From contig CALSTX010000004.1 of assembly GCA_943789375.1 (NCBI GenBank), positions 127,001 to 191,000 of the forward strand: 64,000 nucleotides of DNA. Reading direction: 5' to 3'. This document shows positions 49,682 to 59,675 of the stretch, piece after piece. The notes beneath the pieces are model-generated. The model made no database searches, was not told the DNA's origin, and saw nothing but the letters and a program-made list of their open reading frames with translations. Within the stretch, counting starts at the first letter, position 1; each line of letters begins with the position of its first letter. Position numbers and translations under genes: made by a program. The DNA comes from an uncultured Opitutales bacterium. GTDB lineage: Bacteria; Verrucomicrobiota; Verrucomicrobiia; Opitutales; Seribacteraceae.

Positions 49682-51442
49682 ATGCACACATCTTCTAATA
49701 ATTCTGCGATTAAGCACATTTCCAGTGCCAAGTTAAAAACCATTCGCCGGCGCCTGTCTGGGCTTTATGGAGTGGAGCAAGCGGATGCTCTTCTGGAACG
49801 TTTTTATCTGATGATTGGGCGGTATGGCATTGGAGTGCAAGCTAACCGAAAAACTCAGGAACTCACCCAGCGGGACACGATGTTGATTACATACGCCGAC
49901 ATGGTTTCAAAGGAGGGAGAGCAACCTCTTTCCACTTTACGGGAATTTTGTACAGCTCGCCTGAAAGGGGCTTTTTCAACGGTGCACATTTTGCCATTTT
50001 ATCCCTGGACATCAGATGACGGGTTTTCGGTGGTTGATTATCGAAAAGTGGACCAAAGATATGGTTCGTGGGAAGATGTTTCCAAGTTTGCAGAAGAATT
50101 TGATCTGATGTTTGACCTTGTTTTGAATCATTGCTCATCTAAGAGTCCGTGGTTTAAGGAATGGGTTTCCGGAGTAGAACCTGGACGCAATTACATCATG
50201 GAAGGAGACAAAAAAGCGGATTTGTCTACGGTTGTACGTCCCCGTGCTACCCCCTTACTCACCCCATACCAAACCCGTGGAGGAGCCCGGTTGGTTTGGA
50301 CCACCTTCAGTGCGGATCAGGTAGATTTGGACTGGACCAGCCCAGACTTGCTCTTTGAATTTTTGGATATCATTTTATATTACATCTCCATAGGGTGCCG
50401 GATTCTTCGTTTGGATGCCGTCGCTTTTTTATGGAAAAAAATAGGCACCAATTGTTTACACCTACCAGAAACTCATCAGGTTATTAAACTGATACGAAAT
50501 TTCTTAGAAGTTGTAGCACCGGAAGTGGTCATTCTTACCGAGACTAATGTGCCTCATGAGGAAAATATTTCCTATTTTGGAAAAGGGGATGAAGCCCACG
50601 CCGTTTATCAATTTTCACTTCCTCCACTTTTACTCCACGGTCTTCTTCGGGGCACGGCATCCAAGCTCACGAACTGGGCCGCCAATCTGGCTCCACCTCC
50701 TAAAGGGTGTCATTTTTTAAACTTCACAGCCAGTCATGACGGAATAGGAATGCGTCCCCTGGAAGGGATTTTGCCACAAGACGAAATCCTTGATCTGGCT
50801 GAAGAAATCAGAAACAAAGGGGGCTTTGTTTCGATGAGGAAGATGGAAGATGGTTCAGAAAGTCCTTATGAATTAAATTCAACTTATCTATCTGCTTTGG
50901 CCGATCCTGAAAATGAAAAGCTTGGCCAAGCCCGCTTTCTTTGCTCACAAGCCGTTGCCCTCTCAATGAAGGGTATACCTGCCGTTTATTTCCATTCATT
51001 GAGTGGAACGCCCAATAACTTAGCAGGTGTAAAAGAGACAGGGCAAAACCGTACAATTAATCGAAAAAAATGGGATTTGGCTGAGTTGGAAGATTTATTA
51101 GATGATGAGAAATCTCTGTCTGCTGATATTTTTGCTTGGTATACTCGTACTTTGCGATGCCGTGCTTCATGCCCTGCCTTTCATCCTGATGCTCCCCAAA
51201 AAGTTTTGGATTTAGGCTCATCTGTTTTTGCCTTGGAAAGAAAGTCGGTGGATGGAACACTCACCGTACTATGTCTTTTTAATTTTACCCCGCAAGACCT
51301 GAAGCTTCAATCCATGGAAAGTTTACATTTGAATTTCCCGGATGGTAAAGCCCGAGATTTAATTGGTGGCGGTGAAGTTGAATGGGGAGACGGTTGCCTG
51401 TCATTGCGCCCTTTTCAAGCTCTTTGGTTGTCGAGCAATTGA
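49682..51442 (+). CDS. GH13_18 glycoside phosphorylase, probable glucosylglycerate phosphorylase
   Basis: The 586-residue alpha-amylase-fold enzyme belongs to the sucrose phosphorylase group. The catalytic set is complete: nucleophile D245 in LRLDAVAFLW, acid/base E287 in ILTETNVPHEEN and D353 in FTASHDGIGMRPLEG. The N-terminal FSTVHILPFYPWTSDDGFSV and FDLVLNHCSSKSPWF are typical. The subfamily includes sucrose, glucosylglycerol and glucosylglycerate phosphorylases. The gpgS gene 2.5 kb away makes glucosylglycerate the best guess, releasing glucose 1-phosphate and glycerate. Its stop overlaps the probable start of an RsmE paralogue (TTGA). Confidence 0.85.
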   Translation: MHTSSNNSAIKHISSAKLKTIRRRLSGLYGVEQADALLERFYLMIGRYGIGVQANRKTQELTQRDTMLITYADMVSKEGEQPLSTLREFCTARLKGAFSTVHILPFYPWTSDDGFSVVDYRKVDQRYGSWEDVSKFAEEFDLMFDLVLNHCSSKSPWFKEWVSGVEPGRNYIMEGDKKADLSTVVRPRATPLLTPYQTRGGARLVWTTFSADQVDLDWTSPDLLFEFLDIILYYISIGCRILRLDAVAFLWKKIGTNCLHLPETHQVIKLIRNFLEVVAPEVVILTETNVPHEENISYFGKGDEAHAVYQFSLPPLLLHGLLRGTASKLTNWAANLAPPPKGCHFLNFTASHDGIGMRPLEGILPQDEILDLAEEIRNKGGFVSMRKMEDGSESPYELNSTYLSALADPENEKLGQARFLCSQAVALSMKGIPAVYFHSLSGTPNNLAGVKETGQNRTINRKKWDLAELEDLLDDEKSLSADIFAWYTRTLRCRASCPAFHPDAPQKVLDLGSSVFALERKSVDGTLTVLCLFNFTPQDLKLQSMESLHLNFPDGKARDLIGGGEVEWGDGCLSLRPFQALWLSSN

Positions 51443-52155
51443 ACCTCCTTCTTCTCGATCAACAGGTATCCCGCCTGCACCTTGATAAAAAAGATCCAAG
51501 GTCTAGGCACCTGGAGGATGTTTTAAAAGTAAAACCAGGAGATTGTATTGATTTAGCAGTGCAAGATGGGCCTAAAGGAAAGGGGCGGGTTTCTGATGCA
51601 AAAGATGGAAGTTTTACATTGGAAATTGAATGGCTTCCTCTTCACGAACCTGACTGCTATCCCATTTCTTTAGTCCTTGGTCTGGCCCGCCCCCAAACTT
51701 GTCGTAAGGTCTTGGATCAGGCAGCATCGTTAGGAGTCCGTTCTTTTTCTTTTTTTGGAGCCGATAAAGGAGAAGCTTCTTATGGCCAAAGTACTCTATG
51801 GACGAGTGATGAGTGGAAAAAGAAGATTGAAGGCGGCGTAGCCCAAGCCTTTGCCAGTTCGATTCCAACTTGTTCACTTTTTACCAATTTGGATGAAGCC
51901 CTTGAACAAGAAAAGCCGGGCGGTGGTATTGCTCTCGATAATTATGAGGCTTCCCAACCATTATCAGTTGTGAAGAGAGTGAAGGGAAAAGAATATGTTC
52001 TCTGTATCGGACCAGAGCGGGGATGGTCTGACCGGGAAAGAAAATTACTACGAAGATACCACTATGAACTTTTCCATTTAGGGCCTCGCGTTCTTCGAGT
52101 AGAGACAGCTGTAGTCGCAGCCCTTGGTCTGATTGCTGGGGCTTATTGGAGTTAG
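51439..52155 (+). CDS. RsmE-family rRNA uracil-N3 methyltransferase, first paralogue
   Basis: I chose the TTG at 51439, overlapping the phosphorylase stop as TTGA. It gives 238 residues beginning MNLLLLDQQVSRLHL, a common start in this family; an ATG at 51382 would overlap the neighbour by 61 bases. The SPOUT core is clear: SLVLGLARPQTCRKVLDQAA, then LCIGPERGWSDRERKLL and LGPRVLRVETAVVAALGL, the deep-knot SAM site. It is the more divergent of two RsmE-type genes in this stretch and may have a different rRNA target. It converges with rsmD, overlapping by four bases. Confidence 0.82.
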   Translation: MNLLLLDQQVSRLHLDKKDPRSRHLEDVLKVKPGDCIDLAVQDGPKGKGRVSDAKDGSFTLEIEWLPLHEPDCYPISLVLGLARPQTCRKVLDQAASLGVRSFSFFGADKGEASYGQSTLWTSDEWKKKIEGGVAQAFASSIPTCSLFTNLDEALEQEKPGGGIALDNYEASQPLSVVKRVKGKEYVLCIGPERGWSDRERKLLRRYHYELFHLGPRVLRVETAVVAALGLIAGAYWS

Positions 52156-52727
52156 GTAGAGAAGTGAGGGGAGAAAATCCGAAAGCTTGGGGACCCTTTC
52201 TTTTCTTTCCCTAATACTTTAATTTTTTCCCATTGCTTAAAATCTGATTTGGCTTCGATGGGGCCTTCATGAATGAGCCATGAATTTTCATGAACAAGGC
52301 CATTAGTGTATATAAAATCAAAGATCTTTTCGCCGATTTTGGGAAAGTCCGGGTAGGGAGGATCGAGAAAAATGAAATCGTAGGAATCTTGTTTCTTTTT
52401 CAGGAAATCAATTGCATCCCAGCTTGAAAATGAAGCTGCTGAAGTCGAAAGATTTGCACTTTTTTGGACCTGCTCAAAATTATACTTTAAGTCTTTGTAT
52501 ATTTTTCGGTTATTTTCTACAAAATGTACAGATTTAGCTCCCCGGCTCAAAGCTTCCAGTCCATAAGACCCGGATCCAGCAAATAAATCCAAGACTTTGG
52601 ACTCTTGGATTTTGTGATGAAGAGAAGAAAATAATCGTTCCCTGTTTGCTTCCGTTGCTGGTCTTAGCAGGCTGGACTTAGTTACCCGCAAGGGTATGCC
52701 CCGGGCTTTTCCTCCGCTTATGCGCAT
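52152..52727 (-). CDS. rsmD: 16S rRNA (guanine966-N2)-methyltransferase
   Basis: The 191-residue protein has the RsmD start MRISGGKARGIPL, RPATEANRERLFSSL, motif I VLDLFAGSGSYGLEALSRGA and the catalytic motif IV FIFLDPPYPD, the N6/N2-type NPPY variant of this family. It is on the minus strand between the two RsmE paralogues and overlaps the first by four bases tail to tail. coaD, often adjacent to rsmD in bacteria, is elsewhere in the window. Confidence 0.93.
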   Translation of the reverse strand: MRISGGKARGIPLRVTKSSLLRPATEANRERLFSSLHHKIQESKVLDLFAGSGSYGLEALSRGAKSVHFVENNRKIYKDLKYNFEQVQKSANLSTSAASFSSWDAIDFLKKKQDSYDFIFLDPPYPDFPKIGEKIFDFIYTNGLVHENSWLIHEGPIEAKSDFKQWEKIKVLGKEKKGSPSFRIFSPHFST

Positions 52728-52823
52728 GAAGAATAAAAATGGATAGAGTTTACTGTCATTCTATTTATTGCATGGCCCGAGAGGGTTTGCCAAGCAAGCC
52801 TGTTTTTGTCTTGATGAAAATTG

Positions 52824-53561
52824 ATGGCACGCAAATACAGAGCATTTTTAGATTTCCCTGATTCTTTAAAAGTCGGAGATTTCTTGGAATTAGGAGATGA
52901 AGAAAGTATGCATCTTGCCCGGGTACTGCGGATAGAGAAAGGTCATGAAATTGAAATCCTCAATGGGCTTGGCCTGATTGCCCAAGGTAAATGCATTCAA
53001 GTTTTTCACCGAGTTGTTAAGGTCGAGGTTTTATCTTTCGAAACCATCCCTGTAGTTTCGCCAAAGGTGCAACTTGGGATTGCTATGCCAAAGGGAGGGA
53101 AATGGGATGACTTGCTTCGCCCATTAACCGAGTTAGGGGTTCACCGTATCACTCCTTTGCTTACGGAAAGAACTGAAGTCCGGGCAGGGGTTGATAAATT
53201 TGAAGCTAAAAGGAAAAAATGGGCTAGGCAGCTTGCAGAAGGCTGTAAGCAATCGGGTAACCCTTGGCTTCCTTATCTCGACTTACCCGTTCGTTTTAAA
53301 GATTTTGTACAAAAGGCAAAGTCAAATAATGAACATATGTGGATGGCTTCATTGAGCCCAAGCACAGAAGAACTTACTTTTTCTCCCGGTCACCAAGGAA
53401 TTACTTTATTGATCGGTCCCGAGGGTGGATGGACTAAAGAAGAAGAGGAGGGTTTTAAGTCGTTGGGAGGAAAGTTGTTTTCCTTGGGACCATATGCTCT
53501 GCGGGTTGAGAATGCTGCTATCAGCGCATTGGCAGTTGCACGCCATGCATATCTTAGTTAA
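52824..53561 (+). CDS. rsmE: 16S rRNA (uracil1498-N3)-methyltransferase
   Basis: The ATG at 52824 gives 245 residues; a TTG one codon earlier is also open. It shows LGDEESMHLARVLRIEKGHEI in the PUA-like N-terminal domain, AMPKGGKWDDLLRPLTELGV and ERTEVRAG, then the knot motifs LLIGPEGGWTKEEEEGF and LGPYALRVENAAISALAV. This matches canonical RsmE better than the paralogue at 51439. An HTH/VWA-like gene begins ten bases after its stop and dsbD follows, probably one transcript. Confidence 0.88.
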   Translation: MARKYRAFLDFPDSLKVGDFLELGDEESMHLARVLRIEKGHEIEILNGLGLIAQGKCIQVFHRVVKVEVLSFETIPVVSPKVQLGIAMPKGGKWDDLLRPLTELGVHRITPLLTERTEVRAGVDKFEAKRKKWARQLAEGCKQSGNPWLPYLDLPVRFKDFVQKAKSNNEHMWMASLSPSTEELTFSPGHQGITLLIGPEGGWTKEEEEGFKSLGGKLFSLGPYALRVENAAISALAVARHAYLS

Positions 53562-53571
53562 GTAAATAATC

Positions 53572-55047
53572 ATGCCAGAGTTATCAGGAGAACAAAAACT
53601 TCGTATCGTTCTGGAATCCATTATTAGAAAGGTTCCAAAAGAAGAACAGTGTAAGAAATATGGAATTTCAGAGGAAGAGTTTTTGGGTTGGCAAGATCAA
53701 CTAACCAAGAAAGGCGGCCAGATTTTCGAGCCGGGCTTTGGTAGTAATACAGCAAGCCGGCGTCCACAAGTCGTGCAGAAAAAGAGCCCGGTGGCTAAAG
53801 TATTCTTAACAATTAGCCTTTTGGCCAATATTGGATTGATCACAATGGCCACAGTCCTTTTCTTGGAAGATGCTAATCAGCCAATCGAGACACAGGTTCT
53901 AAGCGAAACGGTTGTACCTTCAGACTCGCCACTCCATTCCGCTCAACCTGATACGAACTTTTCGGCTCTTCAGCCTACTACGCCTGAGGCTGAGCAATCT
54001 TTTATTGAACCTTCGAGGGAAATCAATGATTTACTCTCAAGTGGTTCTAATGCAAAGGGGGTGCAGAAAAATGCAGATTTGGAAACTCTTTTGGCCAAGC
54101 CGATGGAATTGCCGGTGCCTCAAGTTATTCCTCCCGTGGATTCATTAGTCGATGTTAGTTCTGAAGTCTCATTTTTGGACAAAATTTATGAAGGCAGGCA
54201 TGTTGTCTACATCCTCGATGTAGGGAATTATGTTCTTCAAGGAGAGGGGGCGGCGGAGAGATTTGAAAAAATGAAAGATGCCGTGCTCTCTTCGATCGTT
54301 ACCTTGTCGCCCAACTCCTATTTCAATCTGGTGCTCTACTGGAACCTCAGAGAAACCTCCGCTTTGGGTAAAACCATCCTGAAAGCGAATCGGGATAATG
54401 TTAAATATGCCATAGACTGGATAACCGGATTGGGTAGCTCACTTGAAGATTTAAAAGATAACCGTAACCAATTTGTGCCCAAGGAGTTATTATATTCCAA
54501 GCCTTTACCCGGTGTCGTCGGTCCATGGTTTGGTCTCGGTGTAGGTATAACCTTTGATCCAGATTTAATCTTTATTCTTTCAGGAAATACCCCTGCATTT
54601 CCAATGGCTGCCGTTCCCAAATCTCATTTTAATGGTTTGGATTTGAGTCAGCGCTCTTTGCTTAACGGTTCTTCTGAAACGCAGTCTGCTCAACCTGCTT
54701 CTCTCTTGAGTGGCCTTACTCGACAAACCGCACGGAAGTGGTTGGTGTCAATGGAACCTCCTGGGTCTTTACCCGAAAATGTCTTTGAAATTGAAAAAAT
54801 TGCCATACGCCGGCTTGGTTTAAGTGAAGAATTTGCCCAAGCCCAGTCAAGTGTATCGATCCCTTGGGAGAAAGTATTTGAGAATTTTCTGAGTAGTTTA
54901 GAGGTGAATTCTCAGATGATTCCTCAGACCAATTTTTTCCTTTGCATGCCACCCCACATTCGTTGGCCAAATGATCTTTTCAACACAGCCAGCGAGTTTG
55001 CCGAAAGTTCGAAGGGAGTGTTGATGGAGGATCCAAAATTTCCCTAG
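53572..55047 (+). CDS. Membrane protein with transposase-type HTH and degenerate VWA-like domain
   Basis: A 491-residue protein of unusual composition. Residues 1-50 resemble the helix-turn-helix of IS3-type transposases (LSGEQKLRIVLESII, then YGISEEEFLGWQDQL). One transmembrane segment spans about 75-98 and a Pro/Ser/Gln-rich linker follows. From about residue 205 the pattern fits a von Willebrand A fold: HVVYILDVGNYVLQG places D216 at the first MIDAS position, but the usual DxSxS is lost (Asp-Val-Gly-Asn-Tyr), so metal binding is doubtful. The HTH would face the cytoplasm and the VWA-like part the periplasm. Function unknown. It lies between rsmE and dsbD. Confidence 0.7.
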   Translation: MPELSGEQKLRIVLESIIRKVPKEEQCKKYGISEEEFLGWQDQLTKKGGQIFEPGFGSNTASRRPQVVQKKSPVAKVFLTISLLANIGLITMATVLFLEDANQPIETQVLSETVVPSDSPLHSAQPDTNFSALQPTTPEAEQSFIEPSREINDLLSSGSNAKGVQKNADLETLLAKPMELPVPQVIPPVDSLVDVSSEVSFLDKIYEGRHVVYILDVGNYVLQGEGAAERFEKMKDAVLSSIVTLSPNSYFNLVLYWNLRETSALGKTILKANRDNVKYAIDWITGLGSSLEDLKDNRNQFVPKELLYSKPLPGVVGPWFGLGVGITFDPDLIFILSGNTPAFPMAAVPKSHFNGLDLSQRSLLNGSSETQSAQPASLLSGLTRQTARKWLVSMEPPGSLPENVFEIEKIAIRRLGLSEEFAQAQSSVSIPWEKVFENFLSSLEVNSQMIPQTNFFLCMPPHIRWPNDLFNTASEFAESSKGVLMEDPKFP

Positions 55048-55103
55048 TTTTTTTCTTTATCTCATTCCTCTTCCGGCTTTCGCCTCTGCGTAGTAACGAA
55101 TAT

Positions 55104-57227
55104 ATGAATTTCAAAAGAGTTGGGCTCGCACTTTTAACTTTCTTTGCCTATTTTAGTTTATCCCACGGTCAATTTGGATCTGCGGATTTAGTTTCTCTTT
55201 CGATCTCTTCCGAATGTGATGAGATCAAGCCTGGCGATTCCACTTCTCTGATGATTGAAGTCAAGGTGGAGCCAGGTTGGCATGCTTATTGGAAAACTGC
55301 GGGTCAGACGGGTTTCCCCACTTCTATTGCTTGGGATTTGCCCGAGGGAATCTCCCTGGGTGCCTTGCAGTTTCCTACGCCAAAGTACTATGAATTTCAA
55401 GGACTTGGGAGTTATGTGCACGAAAAGACTTTTTTTTTATTAGCTGAATTACAAGTGATGGAGGAGTGGAATGTTTCCACGCCAGTTTCATTTACGGGTG
55501 AATTTTCTACCTTGGTATGTGATGAGGCAAATTGCATCCCTTTTCGCTCAGAACTCCAACTTACTTTACCAATTGGGAAAGTAACCAAAATAAATGGGCA
55601 AGCTTCTACAGTTCTTGCTGCAGCCAAATCTAAATTACCGGTATTTTTAGATAAAGAAAGCCTTACTTCTGTTCACGCGAATTCAGACTTTATTGATTTC
55701 TCCATTCAGAGTGCTCTTTTCGAAAACCGGGCCCCTCAAGATTTCTATTTTTTTCCTGAGGGAGAATTTTTTGAACATGGAACCCGTCAAAATTTTTCAT
55801 GGGATGCAAATCTTTCCCGTCTTAGCTTGAGAATGAAGCGAAATGTAGAAGTTGCTCCTCCAAGCCGTTTACAAGGTGTGCTGGTACACCCTGAACTGGA
55901 AAGTGGTCTCAAGGTCGATCTAAGTTTAACGCAAACGATTTATGGGCGTGATATTCCAAATCGAGCCCTTGCCACACCAGAAGGCCAAAGGGTTGATTCA
56001 GTGCAGGGATATCGATTACTATGGTTTCTTTTAGCTTTCGTTCTTCTAGCTTTGGCGACATGGGTCTACGGAAAAACAAATCAGCCCCATCATTCTAAGG
56101 AGAAGAAGGCAGCTGGGAAAGTGCTTGCGTTCCTTACCTTCCTGCTTGCTGTTTGGACAGGATACCCAAGCAAGGAAACCACCCTGACTGGGCTTCAATG
56201 GCAAGTATGGTCACCAGAACTGGAAGGTAGATTGCGGGAAGAAGGGAAAGCAGTGTATGTCGATTTTACTGCCAAGTGGTGCTTATCTTGCCAGGTAAAT
56301 AAACGGGTGCTTGAAGCCCAAGACGTAATCAGCGTTTTTAAAGAGAAGGACATTATTCCCCTGCAAGCAGATTGGACGAAGCGTGGGTCGACTATCCTTA
56401 CTGCCTTAAAGGCATACGGACGGGAAGGGGTACCCTTAAATATTTATTACCCTCCATCAAAAGAGGGTATTCCACTTCCAGAAATACTCAGTCAACAAAT
56501 TGTTCTTGAGGTGATTGATTCAGAAGAATCTTATCTTGTATCCGAAGCCAATGGTTTTTGGGCAATTCTTGGCTTTGCTCTGCTTGGAGGGATGATCCTT
56601 AATCTTATGCCCTGTGTCTTTCCCGTGATTGGTCTTAAGATCATGTCTTTTGTCAAGCAAGCTGGTGAAGATGGACAAAGGGTTAAGCGTCACGGCATGA
56701 TTTTTACCTTGGGGGTGTTGTTGTCCTTTTGGGCTTTGCTTGGGGTCCTTCTTTTTTTGCGTGAAAGCCTCGAAGCCGAGCTGGGCTGGGGCTTTCAATT
56801 ACAGGAGCCTCTTTTTGTTTTTGCCCTCGCGGTTTTCTTATTCATTTTTGCCCTTAGCTTAAGCGGTGTGCTTGATATCGGTATGTCCTTGACTGGGATC
56901 GGGGCAAAAGTTTCCCGTTCCGATGGCTACACCGGCTCTTTTTTCTCAGGTGTGCTTGCAACCCTTGTGGCCACTCCCTGCATGGCTCCATTTCTTGGCG
57001 CTGCGGTGGGAGCTGCGCTTACGATGGACTGGGTAGGGGCTTACTTAGTCTTTAGTTTCATTGCCATTGGCTTGGCTCTTCCATATCTGGTCTTATCTTT
57101 CTTTCCCTCTTGGATTTCAAGGTTGCCGAAACCTGGAGAGTGGATGGATACCTTTAAGCAGTTTATGGCCTTCCCTCTTTATGCCACGGTTGCGTGGTTG
57201 CTCTGGACACTACAAAGCCTCCTGTAA
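55104..57227 (+). CDS. DsbD-like thiol:disulfide interchange protein with permuted domains
   Basis: Moves electrons across the inner membrane to periplasmic thiols. All six redox cysteines are present: C139/C144 in the N-terminal domain (LVCDEANCIPF), C393/C396 in the thioredoxin domain (AKWCLSCQVNKR), and C504 and C626 in the membrane domain (NLMPCVFPV, ATPCMAPFLG). The order is odd. After the signal peptide and N-terminal domain come two membrane segments (about 300-355), then the thioredoxin domain, then six membrane segments ending FMAFPLYATVAWLLWTL. Canonical DsbD has all eight segments before thioredoxin. The protein stops inside a perfect inverted repeat. Confidence 0.82.
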   Translation: MNFKRVGLALLTFFAYFSLSHGQFGSADLVSLSISSECDEIKPGDSTSLMIEVKVEPGWHAYWKTAGQTGFPTSIAWDLPEGISLGALQFPTPKYYEFQGLGSYVHEKTFFLLAELQVMEEWNVSTPVSFTGEFSTLVCDEANCIPFRSELQLTLPIGKVTKINGQASTVLAAAKSKLPVFLDKESLTSVHANSDFIDFSIQSALFENRAPQDFYFFPEGEFFEHGTRQNFSWDANLSRLSLRMKRNVEVAPPSRLQGVLVHPELESGLKVDLSLTQTIYGRDIPNRALATPEGQRVDSVQGYRLLWFLLAFVLLALATWVYGKTNQPHHSKEKKAAGKVLAFLTFLLAVWTGYPSKETTLTGLQWQVWSPELEGRLREEGKAVYVDFTAKWCLSCQVNKRVLEAQDVISVFKEKDIIPLQADWTKRGSTILTALKAYGREGVPLNIYYPPSKEGIPLPEILSQQIVLEVIDSEESYLVSEANGFWAILGFALLGGMILNLMPCVFPVIGLKIMSFVKQAGEDGQRVKRHGMIFTLGVLLSFWALLGVLLFLRESLEAELGWGFQLQEPLFVFALAVFLFIFALSLSGVLDIGMSLTGIGAKVSRSDGYTGSFFSGVLATLVATPCMAPFLGAAVGAALTMDWVGAYLVFSFIAIGLALPYLVLSFFPSWISRLPKPGEWMDTFKQFMAFPLYATVAWLLWTLQSLL

Positions 57228-57241
57228 ATAGGAGGCTTTGT
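57212..57241. terminator. Perfect inverted repeat spanning the dsbD stop codon
   Basis: ACAAAGCCTCCT (57212-57223) and AGGAGGCTTTGT (57230-57241) are perfect 12-base arms around a six-base loop; the TAA stop (57225-57227) lies in the loop. No T tract follows on either strand, so it may be a weak bidirectional terminator between convergent genes or a scar of rearrangement. Confidence 0.6.
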
Positions 57242-57272
57242 GATAAAAAACTTAGGTATCTGAACTTCGAAT

Positions 57273-59043
<1,771 letters not shown>

Positions 59044-59095
59044 GGGCTGGATTTATTGTTTGTTTAAAATATGAGCACATTCTCCAAGTTTTTTC

Positions 59096-59110
59096 TGCAG
59101 GAAACCTGCA
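59096..59110 (-). promoter_or_regulatory. Short inverted repeat in the first amt leader
   Basis: TGCAGG and CCTGCA form perfect six-base arms around AAA, between the sigma-54-like site and the amt start. It could be an operator or a small hairpin in the leader. Confidence 0.35.
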
Positions 59111-59140
59111 AATGCTTATAAAATGCACATTTAATAAGTA

Positions 59141-59156
59141 TGCAGGAATTAAGCCA
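59141..59156 (-). promoter_or_regulatory. Possible sigma-54 promoter of first amt-glnK
   Basis: On the minus strand TGGCTTAATTCCTGCA has the essential GG and GC spaced by ten bases, as in -24/-12 promoters, but differs from the consensus at several other positions. Transcription would start near 59129, about 85 bases before the amt ATG. Confidence 0.35.
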
Positions 59157-59228
59157 TGAATAGTATTCATTATTAAAATGAACAAAAATCATTCAAATAA
59201 GTTTCTGTTTGGGTAAGGTACAAGAGAC

Positions 59229-59261
59229 AAAAAAAGGGCCCGATTCAAATGAATCGGGCCC
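59229..59261 (-). terminator. Rho-independent terminator of the second amt-glnK operon
   Basis: GGGCCCGATTC and its complement form an 11-base G/C-rich stem around a four-base loop (59236-59261), followed on the minus strand by seven T (59235-59229). It lies 30 bases after the glnK stop and is the strongest intrinsic terminator in the window. Confidence 0.9.
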
Positions 59262-59290
59262 TCGTTGAATGTAAAACTAAATAAGTTTAC

Positions 59291-59653
<363 letters not shown>

Positions 59654-59675
59654 TTAAGTCTGAAGTTTTCAGGAA

